Shown: piece by piece, positions 1-11,336 of the stretch
How the letters are laid out: every line of letters begins with the position of its first letter
Numbering within the stretch: position 1 is the stretch's first letter
Assembly (NCBI RefSeq): GCF_022376445.1
Contig: NW_025955000.1
Location: 186,001-250,000 of the forward strand
Direction: 5' to 3'
Source of the DNA: Fomitopsis serialis
Taxonomy: Eukaryota; Basidiomycota; Agaricomycetes; Polyporales; Fomitopsidaceae
DNA: 64,000 nt
Notes under the pieces: generated by a model
Seen by the model: the letters and a program-made list of their open reading frames with translations, nothing else
What the model was told of the DNA's origin: nothing
Database searches by the model: none
Position numbers and translations under genes: made by a program

Positions 1-1438
1 GGTGATGTGCGTCATGCGCGGGAGGGTTTCGTTATTGTCGGATCAAGCCTCAGAACGCGGCCGTGCGCTCACGTCGGATCGGACGTTGGGCCGCTCCGTC
101 GAGGATGACCTTTCGACTACAAAGGCCTGACTGTCCGGTGGGTGCCGTGGCGGTGATCCTCGACGTCTCGATCGATATATGGCTTGATAGCGCAGCCGCC
201 GGGTTGTGACCGAACGACGCGAACTAGCGTGTACCACCGTACCTCCGCGCAATTTCTCATGGCTGGTCGTCCACCTGCATCACACAATCCCGACAAGATC
301 GCTTCTCCGCCTCCCCTGTCTCTATCTGCGCAGCTTGGTTAATGCGGGTCTTGACTGTTCGAGAGCCCATCCTGTCGTCCTGTCATCCTTTACGTCCTTC
401 CGTGTGTATAATTTACCTTGGTATCATGACTTCACTGCCAACATCGTGAAGTGCAGCATTGCATTCATCTGTATCATTTACCGTTGTACGTTGGTTGGCC
501 TCATTCGGTCTGACTACGATCACTGTCGTTTACTTATTCTCACGGTCCCGTATACCTGCGTTGGTCCCGGCGTCGGGCAGTCGCGAGTTCCCTCCTCGAC
601 TGAGCGGCGTTGGCGGCTGCGCTGGACTGGGGTCTGCATCGCACTGTGGACACCTGCCGCCCGTCTGTTCCTCCCCTGTTTGCATTCCCGAGGTTTCATT
701 TTCTCTTCTGAAGGGCAGGTGGTCGGGCCGTTGGGACTTTTCATTTACGTATGTGTAGGAAGGTGACTGTATTCTCCAATTTGCCTCCGAGCGAGTGCAC
801 GCATGGGAGGGTGTAATATTACCATAGACATCTATGCATTTCATTCAGTCGCTTCTAGGCCATGATCGTGGTTGTGGGTGGGCCGTGAGGCCAGCGATGG
901 AAGCCGCAGCGAACCCTACAGAGTGACGTTACTCTTACTCTTGCGCGTCGCCTGTGTTATATGTGTATATACGAGCCATGGGTGGCCTGTACCACCAATG
1001 TACTAGCAATGTAAGTGACGACTTTGCATATTAGTGCGGGGGGACATGTCCTCGACTGTGTTGAGTATCACGGTACCAATGCCTTACGAGAACGCGCCTG
1101 GATTCCGTATACCGGAGCCTCCGTGATCTACCTGTAGTGATTAAGCTTAGTGGACCAAGCCTGTGTCATCGTGCATCATGGATCATGGATCATGGTCGGT
1201 CGCCGGTAACGCCGCTGTCTAGTATGTAAGTAGGGTGGTATCACTATCATCATATTCTAGTTCCATCCCACCTGTCTTCAACCCGGACTGCGACGCCTCC
1301 CCAGTAGAACGAGTCTGGAGCCTGAGCTAAGCATGGCATGCGCCCGACTTATCCGCACAGGCCCACAGTGACATATGTAAGTATCTTGTATCAAATCGTA
1401 CGAACCAATTTCGCATGAATTCAGAAGGCAAAAAGCTA
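1..1438. other. Intergenic, no supported gene
   Basis: No reading frame here has recognisable domains, splice-linked exons or a secretion signal. The open frames between about 200 and 850 are low-complexity translations on both strands. A short tandem repetition of 'atggatc' lies near 1178-1196. It could contain the untranslated end of a gene outside the window. Confidence 0.5.
1430..1434 (-). terminator. RNA polymerase III terminator of the tRNA
   Basis: A run of five T on the minus strand begins five bases after the tRNA discriminator base, as expected for Pol III termination. Confidence 0.7.
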
Positions 1439-1519
1439 TTCGGATACGGGGAATTGAACCCCGGGCTATCGCGGTCATAGAATGAGAGGCGATAATGTTA
1501 GCCACTACACCATATCCGA
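1439..1519 (-). tRNA. tRNA-Glu (CUC anticodon) with a 9-nt intron
   Basis: Read on the minus strand, the 81-nt segment folds as a tRNA. A seven-pair acceptor stem (TCGGATA with TATCCGA) is followed by a D arm GTGT/ACAT, an anticodon stem ATCGC/GCGAT, a four-base variable loop and a T arm CGGGG-TTCAATT-CCCCG, with discriminator A at 1439. The anticodon loop is 16 nt rather than 7. Reading it as C-T-CTC-A, then the intron TTCTATGAC, then C places the anticodon CUC at 34-36 and the intron at the canonical position 37/38, leaving a mature tRNA of 72 nt. It lies in a gene-poor region upstream of an F-box gene. Confidence 0.93.
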
Positions 1520-2475
1520 CGCCCAATAAGTCGCTCGAAAAACCTGCGAGGAGAATGTGGAGATGTGAACATAAGCCATTCAGTCCTCCTCGAGGCAATT
1601 TGAAATGCATGTTAAACTGCAGAAGATCTAACGAATTACGAGACCCTGGTCAGCGAACATGTTGAACTTGAAAAAGCATCGCATCAGTAAGCGCTGGGCG
1701 GTCGATACAAAGCGTATCTCGATCTCATGGCGTTTGATGTGGCTGCCAGCGACTCGGAGGAAGGCTGCATCTCTCGCATGGGCCTCGCGCTGTGCAAAAC
1801 GTGACATCAGTACTCTCGCGACTACGTATTTTACATATGTAGCATATCATGCCATTGAGACGGTGCGAAGTCCTTTTTCTTCTCATGATATTCCTTGAAT
1901 TTCCTTTGACTCTTCAAGGATTGGATGGCTTGACCCTTGCCAGTGTCGGCATCACTGCTCTCTGCCTACACTGCGTTGACCATATGGTCTTTATCCCAAA
2001 TTCTGGAGCCCATACTTAGCGACATGCCTGCTGCTCAAGAGATATTCGGATGCACGAAAACCGTCGCTCATCGCAAGATCCATGCCACTGTCAGTTCGTG
2101 GTCGCATTTGGCCATGACACCCATCGATGCCTCACGACTGAAGACGAGGGCAATAGTCCTGACAATCACTACCGGCTCCGGCATCTCGTGAGCTCCTAGA
2201 TGTTCGCGAAGTTTGCAGGTCCTGCACGCGGCAGCTTGCATTGTTCGCCATATTTGGTCATTGTACATTTCATTGTACCAGCGCTATAAAGGTGAGCACT
2301 TTCAGAGTGACCGTCACAGCCTGTCTATACCACGGGGTCCGACTGCGACAAGAACCGTATCAGAAAAGTAGAAAGGTACGTTGTGGACCGGAACCGCTCA
2401 TAACGGCAACAGACTGGTGCAGTCGCATCTCGTCATTTATCATCCGTTTGAACGCTTCCGAGAACAGCTTGGGCC
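1520..2475. other. Intergenic, no supported gene
   Basis: Short open frames at 1659-1898 and 1937-2191 show no family resemblance and no convincing splice partner. The region should contain the promoter of the F-box gene that starts at 2476. Confidence 0.45.
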
Positions 2476-4281
2476 ATGTCTCTAACCACCCAGCTCGTGC
2501 GCGATGGCATCCTGGCAGAGATATGTCGCCACTTCGATCCTTGCCTCGATCTTGCTGAGCCACAGCTGAACAATCCAATGGCTCGCCGGCAAGTACCAGA
2601 ACAGGTGCGTACGGACAGACGCGCACTCGCCGCGCTCGCGCGAACATGTCGCGCCTTCACCGACGTCGCGTTGGACGCCCTCTGGGGACAGCTGGACTCA
2701 CCGGAACCCTTTCTCTGTCTCCTTTTCCGGGAGGTAAGGCGCGTGCCTGCGGATGACCCTAAGCTCGCCGAGGACACATTCGAAGGCATGGTTCTGGTAT
2801 GTCAACACCTCTGCCTTCTATGAATCTATGTGATCAGTCACCCACAGACGTCTTTCAACGCGGGCCTGCCGATACAGCGTGCGCGCGTCGCATGGTACGC
2901 ACAGCGCGTGAAGTCGCTCCGCATACTCAAAGAGGATGTAATTCACCCCTCCATGTTCCTACAACCTTCCATGGTCCGCGAGCGTGACATCAGCACCGGC
3001 CTGGAGCGGCCGCTGCTTCCCTCGCTTGAGGAAATCTTCTGTGAACCCTCGCCAGCAATGGATGAAGCGATAACGGTCTTCGCAGGCCCTAACCTCATGC
3101 GTGTCACCTTCAGTCTCTCATATCGCCAGACCAAGTCGAAGCAAGAGCTGACCGGCGAAGACTACGCACTGGCGAGCATCATCCACAACCTCGCCAGCTC
3201 GGCGCCATATGTGGAGGAACTCTTTGTCACGCATGTTCCCTTCCCGCGGACGCTGCTCGGCATTGAGGGGCTCCGGAACATTCAGGTGCTCGACATCCAT
3301 GGAACGGAATGCACTACGGACCTTCTGCGCAAGCTATCCTATCTGGGGCGTCTGAATCGACTGACGCTCACCGCGTCCGCAGGGGGTACTCCGCTATCGT
3401 CAAAAGCGTTCTGCCAACTGAAGCACGTCCGATTCATCAAAGGCACGTTCACGGGTATCTCCCGCGTCCTGCGCTCGTTTGGAGTCTGCCAGCTAATCAC
3501 CCTTAACGTTGCCAACGCGATGGCCTGGTCAGTCCGGTGTCTGAAAGAATTCACCACGTCCGCGTTGGCGCTGTGCCTTCGCTCGCGATGCACCCTCATC
3601 ACTCTGTCCATCCGGGCGGCAGCTGCCCAAGAGCACGGGGAGGACCCGACGAATCTGCCGTGGCTCCCGCTTCCGGAGCTTCTCCAGCCATTCTTCTTCT
3701 GTGCACAGATGTCGACCTTCGAGCTGGGTATCCAGTCGCTCGTCGCCATATCCGACAACGATCTTTCTCTCGTCGGGACGCGCTGGCCCCATCTCACGCG
3801 CCTTGATCTAGTGCATACCAATGCGATCTCGCCCATACCGACCTTCGACGGGATCATCCAGCTCGTGGAGGACTGCCTGGGCTTGCGCATCCTGCAGCTG
3901 CCCATCGTCGCCGCTCCTACGCCCAGCCCAGTCGACTGGCCCGTGCTCCGGAATGGCCTCGAGGTGCTCGTGATCGCTCGCCAGCTGTACCCCGAGCGCG
4001 AGGTGCGGGTGTTCATAGACGACCGGGAGATCATCGCGCAGATTGCGGACAGGCTGTTCCCAGAGCTGGACGTGTACGAGAGCTGCGAGGCCACGAAGGC
4101 GCTGGAGGGCGGCATGCATTGTGAGTGGAGGAAGATTGTGGACGAGGTGGGTTATCTGCGGTATTTGAGATGGGTGGAGGGAAGGCGGGCTTTGTACTTG
4201 GTCAGGGTGAATGACCCTATGCCCACGGGAGAGTCAGCACAATCGTCTCCCGCGCAGTCGTTCATGGTTGTCAAAAGATGA
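2476..4281 (+). CDS. F-box-like / leucine-rich repeat protein (584 aa)
   Basis: Two exons, 2476-2796 and 2848-4281, flank a 51-nt GT-AG intron and give a 584-residue protein. The first exon encodes the F-box-like segment: an LLxxC-type pattern with 'ALARTCRAF' followed by 'ALDALW', the usual signature of basidiomycete F-box proteins. The second exon is a long run of LRR-like leucine-rich segments without transmembrane stretches. F-box proteins bind Skp1 and supply substrate recognition to SCF ubiquitin ligases in cytosol or nucleus; that role is inferred from the family. The gene at 40288-41957 has a first exon of exactly the same length (321 nt) and the same intron position, so the two are related. 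Start codon chosen at the first in-frame ATG before the F-box; the upstream region has no competing frame. Confidence 0.85.
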
Positions 4282-4353
4282 GTTACTGGGTCACGTTTCC
4301 TCGCCAATGCCCTATCTATACTGTACACCCGTCGTTATACCATCAGTTCAATC

Positions 4354-4523
4354 CTACAACAACATAGTCACGCCAAATATAACACCCAACATCGAAGTAA
4401 TCACACTATGCATCATCGAAACTTCCACACGAAGGCTAGTCCCAGCATTGGCTGTCGTTCCCGATGCCGAAGTCGTTGTTGAAGTCGTCTGCGCGGTCGA
4501 AGTAGCGCCGCTCCCCGTCGTCG
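4354..4523 (-). pseudogene. Out-of-frame remnant of the CFEM-1 GPI tail
   Basis: On the minus strand, in a frame shifted relative to the CFEM-1 stalk, this stretch encodes Thr/Ser-rich sequence and a hydrophobic end (TSMLGVIFGVTMLL then stop at 4354). It aligns with the intact C-terminus of the neighbouring paralogue (TTMLGIALGISLVL). It is therefore the former GPI-anchor signal, no longer translated in frame. Confidence 0.75.
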
Positions 4524-5152
4524 TCACGATTCTCCGTAATAGAGCACGGATAGGGATGAGCCGAGCGATGAGTAGTCCGACGAGAGCGATGCACCATATG
4601 CGGAGTATTCCGACGAGAGGAACGATCCGTAGGACGAATACGCCGAAGACACTGATACCGCCTTCGACGAGCCGGAGACAAGTGCAGACGAGGCTGCCGC
4701 GGTGAAAGTCGAGGCATCAGAGGAAAGGCTGGACACAGCTGAGACTGAGATTTCGGACCCCGGTATAAGTCGCGTGATGGAAGCGTCGCATATTTCTCGA
4801 GAAGACCTACCGTATGCGCATTGGTCCTGATGTATGGTCTGTGCTAGCTGTGCCTCTGCCGCGGTGCATTTACTTTGAAAGCACGAAGTTGCTGCATTTT
4901 CGTACGCTGTCGACGCGCATACGCAGAATAGGTCTGTGCTAAAAACGACAGGGCTCAGCTTGCAGAAAGAACGAGCACATCCGACATATGAACTCACTAA
5001 AACGGACAGCCTGCGGTTGAAGCAGCCTCATTGACGCACGCGAAGATGCACGAACTGGCCGGGTAGCTAGTCGCTACCGCCGAACTGCTTTGGGCGACCG
5101 ACCTGCAGGTAGCGGCGAGTGCAATGAGCAGGGTAGTGATGGGCCCTTGCAT
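4524..5152 (-). CDS. CFEM-domain secreted protein 1, C-terminus truncated by frameshift
   Basis: Three exons (4998-5152, 4811-4938, 4524-4738) with introns of 59 and 72 nt give 165 residues. A signal peptide (MQGPITTLLIALAA...) is followed by a CFEM domain with all eight cysteines, in the order SSC, FAC, AGC, LFC-VC, TSC, SKC, DQC, and then a Ser/Tyr-rich stalk. CFEM proteins are usually GPI-anchored at the fungal surface; some bind haem or act in adhesion. Here the frame stops at 4524 in the stalk. The lost tail (hydrophobic GPI signal ending near 4354) continues in another frame and matches the tandem paralogue at 5678-6448. A 14-nt extra segment near 4527-4545 explains the shift. The product would be soluble, or the gene is a young pseudogene. 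Confidence 0.8.
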
Positions 5153-5677
5153 GGCTGACTTAGCGGGGCAAGAGAGGCGAAGGCAGACTTCGTTACTTAA
5201 AGGACATTTGCTAAGCGTCTGCGGGGCTAGAGTGCGTTGCCAGATAGCCTCGCTGCTGCCTTGCCGCAGTATAGACGCCCTCGTGTACCGGGAATCGTAC
5301 GACATTGCTGGTAGGAGGAGAGCGCAGTACCAAGACATCGTTGCACGCAAGGCGATTCAAATGCTACAGGACCAATCCGGATGGTCTGCGTGCGCAGTGC
5401 ACGATGGCGGCGCCCGGCGAGAGGGCTGTGTCATTATCTGCCGTAGTTCAAAGGCCCTCAACTTTGGGTCCGAGGAAGCTGAACCGAAGCTCCCCCGCCA
5501 ACACGTATGTCAGACTGATCAAAATGCAAGCAAGAGATGCGTACTGGTGATCATTTCCCGCGCAGCCATATATGTCTATATGTATTGCAGAACAGAAAAG
5601 GCCGTCAATACTAGTCTTCCATTGAGCACCACTGTCATGTACAATGCAGCACGCAGCCCATCATACAATGCCAGGCC
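5153..5677. other. Spacer between the tandem CFEM genes
   Basis: About 525 nt separate the start of CFEM-1 from the stop of CFEM-2, both on the minus strand. It should hold the CFEM-1 promoter and the CFEM-2 3' untranslated region. No gene, clear TATA box or repeat was recognised. Confidence 0.5.
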
Positions 5678-6448
5678 TCACAATACCAAGGAAATACCGA
5701 GAGCGATACCGAGCATCGTAGTAACGCACACGACCATGCCGCTCTGCACAAACGAAGCATCCAACCGAGCGCTGACCCCAGCGTTGGCAGTCGTAGAGTG
5801 CGTAACCACAACTGTGGCGCCGTTTGATGTGGTCGTCACAACATTCCCCGTCGTCGTCGCCAACACGGATAGGGACGAGCTGAGCACCGAGTAGTCCGAT
5901 GAGAGTGAGGCCCCATACGCGGAGTACTCCGACGAGATATGCGAGCCGTAGGACGAGTACGCCGAGGAAAGGGACGCGTACTGCGACGAGTCGGAGATGT
6001 GCAAAGCCGAAGCGGCGGCGGTGAATGTCGAGGCAGCCGAGGAGAGGCTCAATAGGCCCGACACTAAGTAAAGAAGACTTAGGAATTTGTCGCGTCTGAC
6101 ACATCGTGGGACCCACCATATGAGCATTGATCCTGGTGCAGGGTCTGCGCAGCCTGGGCCTCTGCTGAGGAACATTTGCTCTGCAAACACGAAGTCGCTG
6201 CTTTTTCGTATGTTGAAGACCCGCATACGCAGAGGAGGTCTGCACTGGGTACGGGACAGGTCAATTGTCGCATAAAGGATGAGATATCATCGTGCATATA
6301 CTCACTAGCTTGAGCAGCCTGCACTTGAAGCAGCCTCAACTATGCACGTAATGATACATGTGTCGCCTGGGAGAGCCGTAGTGCTTTGAGCTACGGCACT
6401 ATAGACAGCCGATATGGCAAAGAGCAGAGCAATAATGGGAACCTGCAT
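5678..6448 (-). CDS. CFEM-domain GPI-anchored protein 2 (218 aa)
   Basis: Exons 6306-6448, 6117-6244 and 5678-6063, with introns of 61 and 53 nt, encode 218 residues. The start gives a good signal peptide (MQVPIIALLFAISAVYS). The CFEM domain has eight cysteines (DTC, ITC, AGC, LLC-VC, TSC, SKC, DQC). A Ser/Tyr/Ala stalk with repeated 'SSYGS/SAYGAS' motifs follows, then a Thr-rich part and a hydrophobic tail ending GISLVL, typical of a GPI signal. Exon 2 is 128 nt, exactly as in CFEM-1 and in the gene at 25616, and both splice phases agree, so all three are homologous. Expected location is the plasma membrane or cell wall; ligand unknown. Confidence 0.88.
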
Positions 6449-7187
6449 GACTGAAATGGCGGGGCGAGAGTGTCAAGAGGGGCAAGGTGCGAAGAAGGCG
6501 AGGGCACGATATTAAGTTGCACTCACAAGCGTCTGCGGAACCAGTATGCCACATTTGCCAGAACATGAGTAGCCGCCTCCAGAACACCTCTGGTTGGTGG
6601 ACCGCACGACATTTCGTGAGAGGTGTGCCTGTACTACGGGCATATCACCGTACAAGGTTTCAATCCAACTTGTGAATGCGATTCCAGACAACAGAGATGA
6701 TGATCTGCCAGACGCAGTCAGGCGGCCGAAGCGAAACGAGTCACCGTGCGCTGTTCAGTAGCAGGTCCCAGAAGTTTCAGTGATCCTACCAGCGCATCTC
6801 ATTTGTTGCCAGAGAAAATGAGTCAGACTGTTATTGGTGGTGCCGTGCGCTGTCACTGTCAACTGAGGACGTGTGTGTGATGGTTGAGGAGAGGAGTAGG
6901 ACACAGCGCGCGGCGCTGGGCGCGTCTGTGATGTGGAGCCACCGTGATGCTCACGTGACCGTGACCATCCGCGTTGCAACGCGACCGCTTGCCAGTGGCA
7001 ATCTCGAACTCTGTCCTCGCTCAAGTGTCACCGCCACGTTCGGACACGACTTCTCTGCGGATCGCATTAGCGTCGAAACCTCAAAATTCAGGTCTTGGGA
7101 GCGAGTGAACCTCAGCTTGTGAGTACATATGTGTAATCGTCACTACTCCCAGTTGTTCACACAAACTCTCCGCGGCATACTAGAAAC
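6449..7187. other. Intergenic between CFEM-2 and F-box pseudogene
   Basis: Divergent upstream regions of CFEM-2 (minus) and the F-box pseudogene (plus). No coding signal, RNA gene or repeat was recognised. Confidence 0.5.
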
Positions 7188-8693
7188 ATGGGTAGTGATA
7201 ACATGCCCGGCAGCGTGAACATCGCTCAGCCTCGCTCGCATTGCACAGGCGGCAGGTCTTTGCACCGTCGCACCAACATCAACGACCTTCCGTGCGACAT
7301 TCTCATCTTCATTCTGTGCGACGTATTCCAAGAGACGCCGCGTTTCCTGTGTCCGCAGGGCGCTTCAGACTGGGACGACATGAAGCCTGGGCCCCGAGCT
7401 CCTTATGATGACCGGAGCCCAGAGCGTGCCTCTGCCGAGTATCTCGCTTCCGTCTGTCCTTTGTGGCGGGAAGCCATGTCCAACATCTCTACCTTCTGGA
7501 CACAAATCATCATCTGGACCGGCCGTGACTCTACCCCCCTCTCAAGGATTTACCAATACCTGACCTGGTCGCGGAACCAGCTCCTCGACATTTTCATTAT
7601 GCGAAGGTTCGACCCGTCTGTGGACGATCGTATGGAGAAGGCGCAGGTCCAAGCCATCGTCGGCTTACTCTTACCTCATGTTGGCCGTTGGAGGACTCTT
7701 TGTGCACGAGTCCTTCACGCCAGCTCGCTCCCAATCCCCCGCATCGACCTCGTAGGACACGCGGGAAACCTAGTCAAGCTCCATCTCGATTTTCTTGTCG
7801 ATGACGCCGTTGCAAATACCACGGCAGCCTCTCTCATAGCTTACCACTTCGATACCCCTGTGCTGGAGAGCCTCGCTATGGGTGGTGTCCACTTCCGTGA
7901 ATCGTACGCCACCCTAACCCCCAGTCACCGATGCCACCCACCCTTCGTTACCTCACCCTCACTGATTACGCCTCACGCCAAGAGCCCTTCCCTGTCATAG
8001 ACCTGCTAATGGCTCTCGTAACTGCAAGAGGCTGCGCGAACTGATTTTGACAACCTCCAACTCCACTCTTCCGGGTACGCCGGCCCAGCCTTTCTGCCGC
8101 GGGGTTGGGACGTCGAAATCAGCTTCATCGACATGTGTGGCGACGTCATCGAGGCATACACCCGTCTCCTTGATTATCCTTATGTTGAGTCCGTGGCGTA
8201 CTCGCGCTGCACGTTTCCCCCTCGCAACATCTCCGAGCTGGGACCCGTAGGCGCCTCGTACATCGTCTCCCTCGACGAGATCGCGGACCCGACAGCACTC
8301 TTCTACTTCCTCACTACCGTGGCGGGCAGCGTATCCTGCACCCAAGCGTATATCGACGACTGTGACGGCCTTCAGGCGAACGTACTCCGCCAGCTCGGTG
8401 CTCCGGTGCCAACCGAACACGAGGACGAAGGATGGCTGTGCCCATACCTGAAAGAGCTCCACATCAACGGATGTAAACACTTCAGCAGCGCGGATCTGCG
8501 CGCGATGGTGGAAGCGCGCTACAGAGCGCACGAGGAAACGGGCTTTGCGGAGGAGCACGACGACGAGTACGTGGTGAGGTCGGTGTTGGAACTCTATGTG
8601 TATGACTGCTGCGAACTTGCTCCGGAGGACCGGGAATGGTTCAGTAAGCATGTGGAGATTGTTCATTGGGATGGTTGGATGGGCGAGACATGA
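7188..8693 (+). pseudogene. Decayed F-box-like protein gene with three frameshifts
   Basis: The first part (7188 to about 7910) encodes an F-box-like N-terminus ('INDLPCDILIFIL', 'ASVCPLWREAMSN') colinear with the intact 503-residue gene at 18827-20338. Homology then jumps to another frame ('TLRYLTLTDY', about 7928-8025), to a third frame at about 8026, and back to the first frame from about 8106 ('WDVEISFIDMCGDVIEAY') to the stop at 8693, ending in 'CELAPEDREWFSKHVEIV' like its paralogues. The out-of-frame blocks are only about 80-100 nt and carry no splice signals that would rejoin them. An intact ancestor would have been about 500 residues. Confidence 0.85.
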
Positions 8694-9071
8694 ACGACAG
8701 TCGTCGGGACTTTCACGGAGCCATAATCCATACATGCTGTTCAGCATTCTTCCAAGGAGCTGAGGGACAGATAGCGTGTAGTCGTATACCGTAGAAGGCT
8801 CAGAGTTTGCAGTTGATCCCGTACATACGACCATCTCTGACATTCTAAAGGGAACTACTTGACGAACCCAATACCATTCATACGTACACTTAGTCTGGCT
8901 ATAAATACCTCCCGCTCTCGGTCATGCTGAGAACTTGTCACAACTCAGTAAGCTGTATGTGTACTTGGACGCTTTCGCCTGAGCGGCTGATGCCGCCCAC
9001 TCGGCCGTCGCTCTTTGCTTTATTTCATGACTAAGTACGCGTCACTGCTGCATGAAGATGATCTACATTAA
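8694..9071. other. Intergenic with an orphan TATA box
   Basis: A TATA-like motif CTATAAATA lies at 8899-8907, and homology to an F-box gene begins downstream at 9072. It may be the leftover promoter of that relic. Nothing else recognised. Confidence 0.45.
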
Positions 9072-9212
9072 TTCCACCTCAACCACCTGCGGCTTGATAT
9101 CTCATTTACACCGGTATCGTTCCTACGACGCGCTGGCCAATGTCATGCTCTATCCTACCGCGCGGTGTCAATCAGCGACTCGGACGGCCTTCAGCCAACT
9201 CTTTGGGAGTAC
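9072..9212 (+). pseudogene. F-box gene relic (short fragments)
   Basis: One frame reads FHLNHLRLDIS at its start and VSISDSDGLQPTL at its end. These match LHLKNLRLDIS and VLISRSDGLQSEV, which are about 85 residues apart in the copy at 20964-22228. The intervening homologous sequence is missing, so this is an internally deleted relic of a third copy. Confidence 0.6.
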
Positions 9213-9356
9213 TGGTTATTCATGAATAAATACACGTCGCCGACCTTACTGCGTCATCATCATCAGCATCGAATCCCACTTCTCGTGTCCTACACCTATC
9301 TACCACCACAACTGACTGATGGCATGCCGTTGAGAGTTGCGGCACATCTAGCAGGA

Positions 9357-11336
9357 TTAGATATACAAGTCGAGTTCGCCGAGCTGGGAAGACATAACGA
9401 CGCGGCTCCCGGGAAGTGGGAAGGTGTTGCGCGGTGAGTCAGGCAAGTGGATATTGCCAGAGATACCACGGTCGGTCAGTGAAGTGACACGCATCGCCCT
9501 GCCGAGCCGATCATGCTCCTGATCGAAGTGAGCCAACGGTTGATTCCAGCCGCCCCAGGTGTTCATGTTCATGGAGAAGTCGCCAATGTACGTATCGGGT
9601 AGCGTCACGGTCGTCGGGGCGAAGGTGTTTTGTGTGGTCACGCTCAACTGAGTCTTCTCCGCGGCAGCGATCGTAAGGTCGATGGGTGCGTCACTGGTTC
9701 TGACTTCGATGGGGAACACTGGCTCGAAGCGGCTCGAAGCGTGCGACTTGACGAGATCAATGTTGGCGACGATAGCTCTGAAGAGACGGTTAGAACCTAG
9801 CAGGCTTGACCGATGTATCCGACCGCAGTGCTCACCGGTTCGTCGAGGTCATCTTCAAGTACGGAGACGCGTAGAACCTGCCATTCGCATACGACGGCCC
9901 GCTTGGCATTGTGACGCTGGCGTTCGCCCTGATCTCCCCGTTGTAAGCATTGATGTCGATGCGCGCCGCCCTGAATGTCCCGCTGATAGGTGCATTCATA
10001 GTACGGAGGTTGAGTGCCGCCGTGGCTATGAGCGACTACAGCGGACGTGAGTACATGAGGAGTGGAACCGGCAATGAACCAGCGTACCTCTGCGTGAATG
10101 GGCATGTTCCTTGTGCTCAAAGAGAAATCTTCAAAGGTAACACGGCCCTCAAGATCGTCAATGATGACTTCGAAGTCCTGAAGAGCGCCAGAGACACTGC
10201 GAAGCTGCGTAGGAGATGTAGCGGACCCAGCAGGTAGGCGTACGGTCACTTCGAACGCCGTTTTCAAGGAGCGTGACATGAACCCCCCATGCTAAAGTAG
10301 TTGCAGATGAGTTAATGAACACCGAGTCTCAAGTGACATCAGGTTTACCGCGGAGCCAATACGCAGGCCTGTACTCCCGTGCCAACCCCAAGGACCTGTC
10401 CGACACACTTCGATGTTTTGTCGGAAAGTAGGCCAGTCATCCATGAAAGCGGTTACATCGATCGTGATATTGCGACGCTTAGTCTGATTAGCAACGTCGG
10501 TGCTGTTGTCGAGAACGAAGCGGATAGAGCCATGCGAGGCAAACGCGTTGAGTTGTAAGTTGGCAACGTCGCCAGGGACGCTGAAGGAGGTGCTCGCGGC
10601 GCGCCGATACTCCTGACGGCCTCGACGGTAGTAGGGCTGGTCTAGATGAAGAGAGAGTTCCGCAGGATTGGCGCATCTCAGAACGGTGGGCACGGGACGA
10701 TAGGAGTGCTACGGCAGCCACGGTCGCATGAGTTCAATGGTAGAGACGGCCATGTGTATTACATACCCTGCGAGCGCGGCGCACGATGGCGACCACAATG
10801 GGAGGAACAGTGGCTGCCAGAATTACCAGGACAAGCAACACGTAGTGCCACCAACGCAAGCGAAACTGCTTCTTCTTGATAGCCGTCCAGTAGTTGGTGA
10901 AGCGAGAGGGGGCGTTCGGTTCGTTGTCATGAGTCGCCTCCTCGTCCTCCGGGAGCCGCACGCGACCTAGCCGCCCAAGTGAAGGGTAGTCAAACGTGAC
11001 ATACTGAGGAAGGCTGGGGAGCTGGATGGTAGGGACTGTGAAATGCATCGCAGATAGATGGCTAGAGAACCGCGACAGCATCCCTTTCTCCTCGTGAGAT
11101 GTAACTCGACAATCTGCGGCATCGGGAACGACAGGAGGCGTGGGGTCGGTAGCAGTGGGGAGCAGTCTATCGGTCTCTCCAGCTACCAGTTCCCCTGCAG
11201 CGTCGACATAGGAAGGATTTCCGGACGAAGGACTGTGTTCAGCGCTCTCGTCGAAGGTGACGGAGGCCGAAGTTGGACCATTGCCCAGCCTCGAAGACGG
11301 CGGGGTTGACGGCGGGGACAACGGCGGGGACGACAT
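9357..11336 (-). CDS. Single-pass membrane protein with LEA/DUF3712-like lumenal repeats (584 aa)
   Basis: Five exons (10767-11336, 10349-10708, 10088-10291, 9836-10035, 9357-9777), with introns of 58, 57, 52 and 58 nt, join in frame to 584 residues. The N-terminus is Ser/Pro-rich and contains 'TDRLLPT'. A basic, aromatic stretch (KKKQFRLRWW) precedes one transmembrane helix at about 162-185, then RRARR. The rest is a long non-cytosolic part made of beta-rich segments such as 'RIDINAYNGEIRANAS', like fungal DUF3712 / LEA-14-type proteins. The layout recalls the yeast vacuolar protein Tag1, but that assignment is only a suggestion. No enzymatic motif is visible. Topology inferred: N-terminus in cytosol, C-terminal domain in the lumen or outside. 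Confidence 0.82.

Noticed and set aside
206..766. Plus-strand open frame of 186 codons
   Set aside because: No motif, no secretion signal, starts without an ATG in good context and has no paralogue or splice partner.
3339..4115. Minus-strand open frame of 258 codons
   Set aside because: Antisense of the F-box/LRR exon at 2848-4281, with Arg/Ser-rich low-complexity translation.
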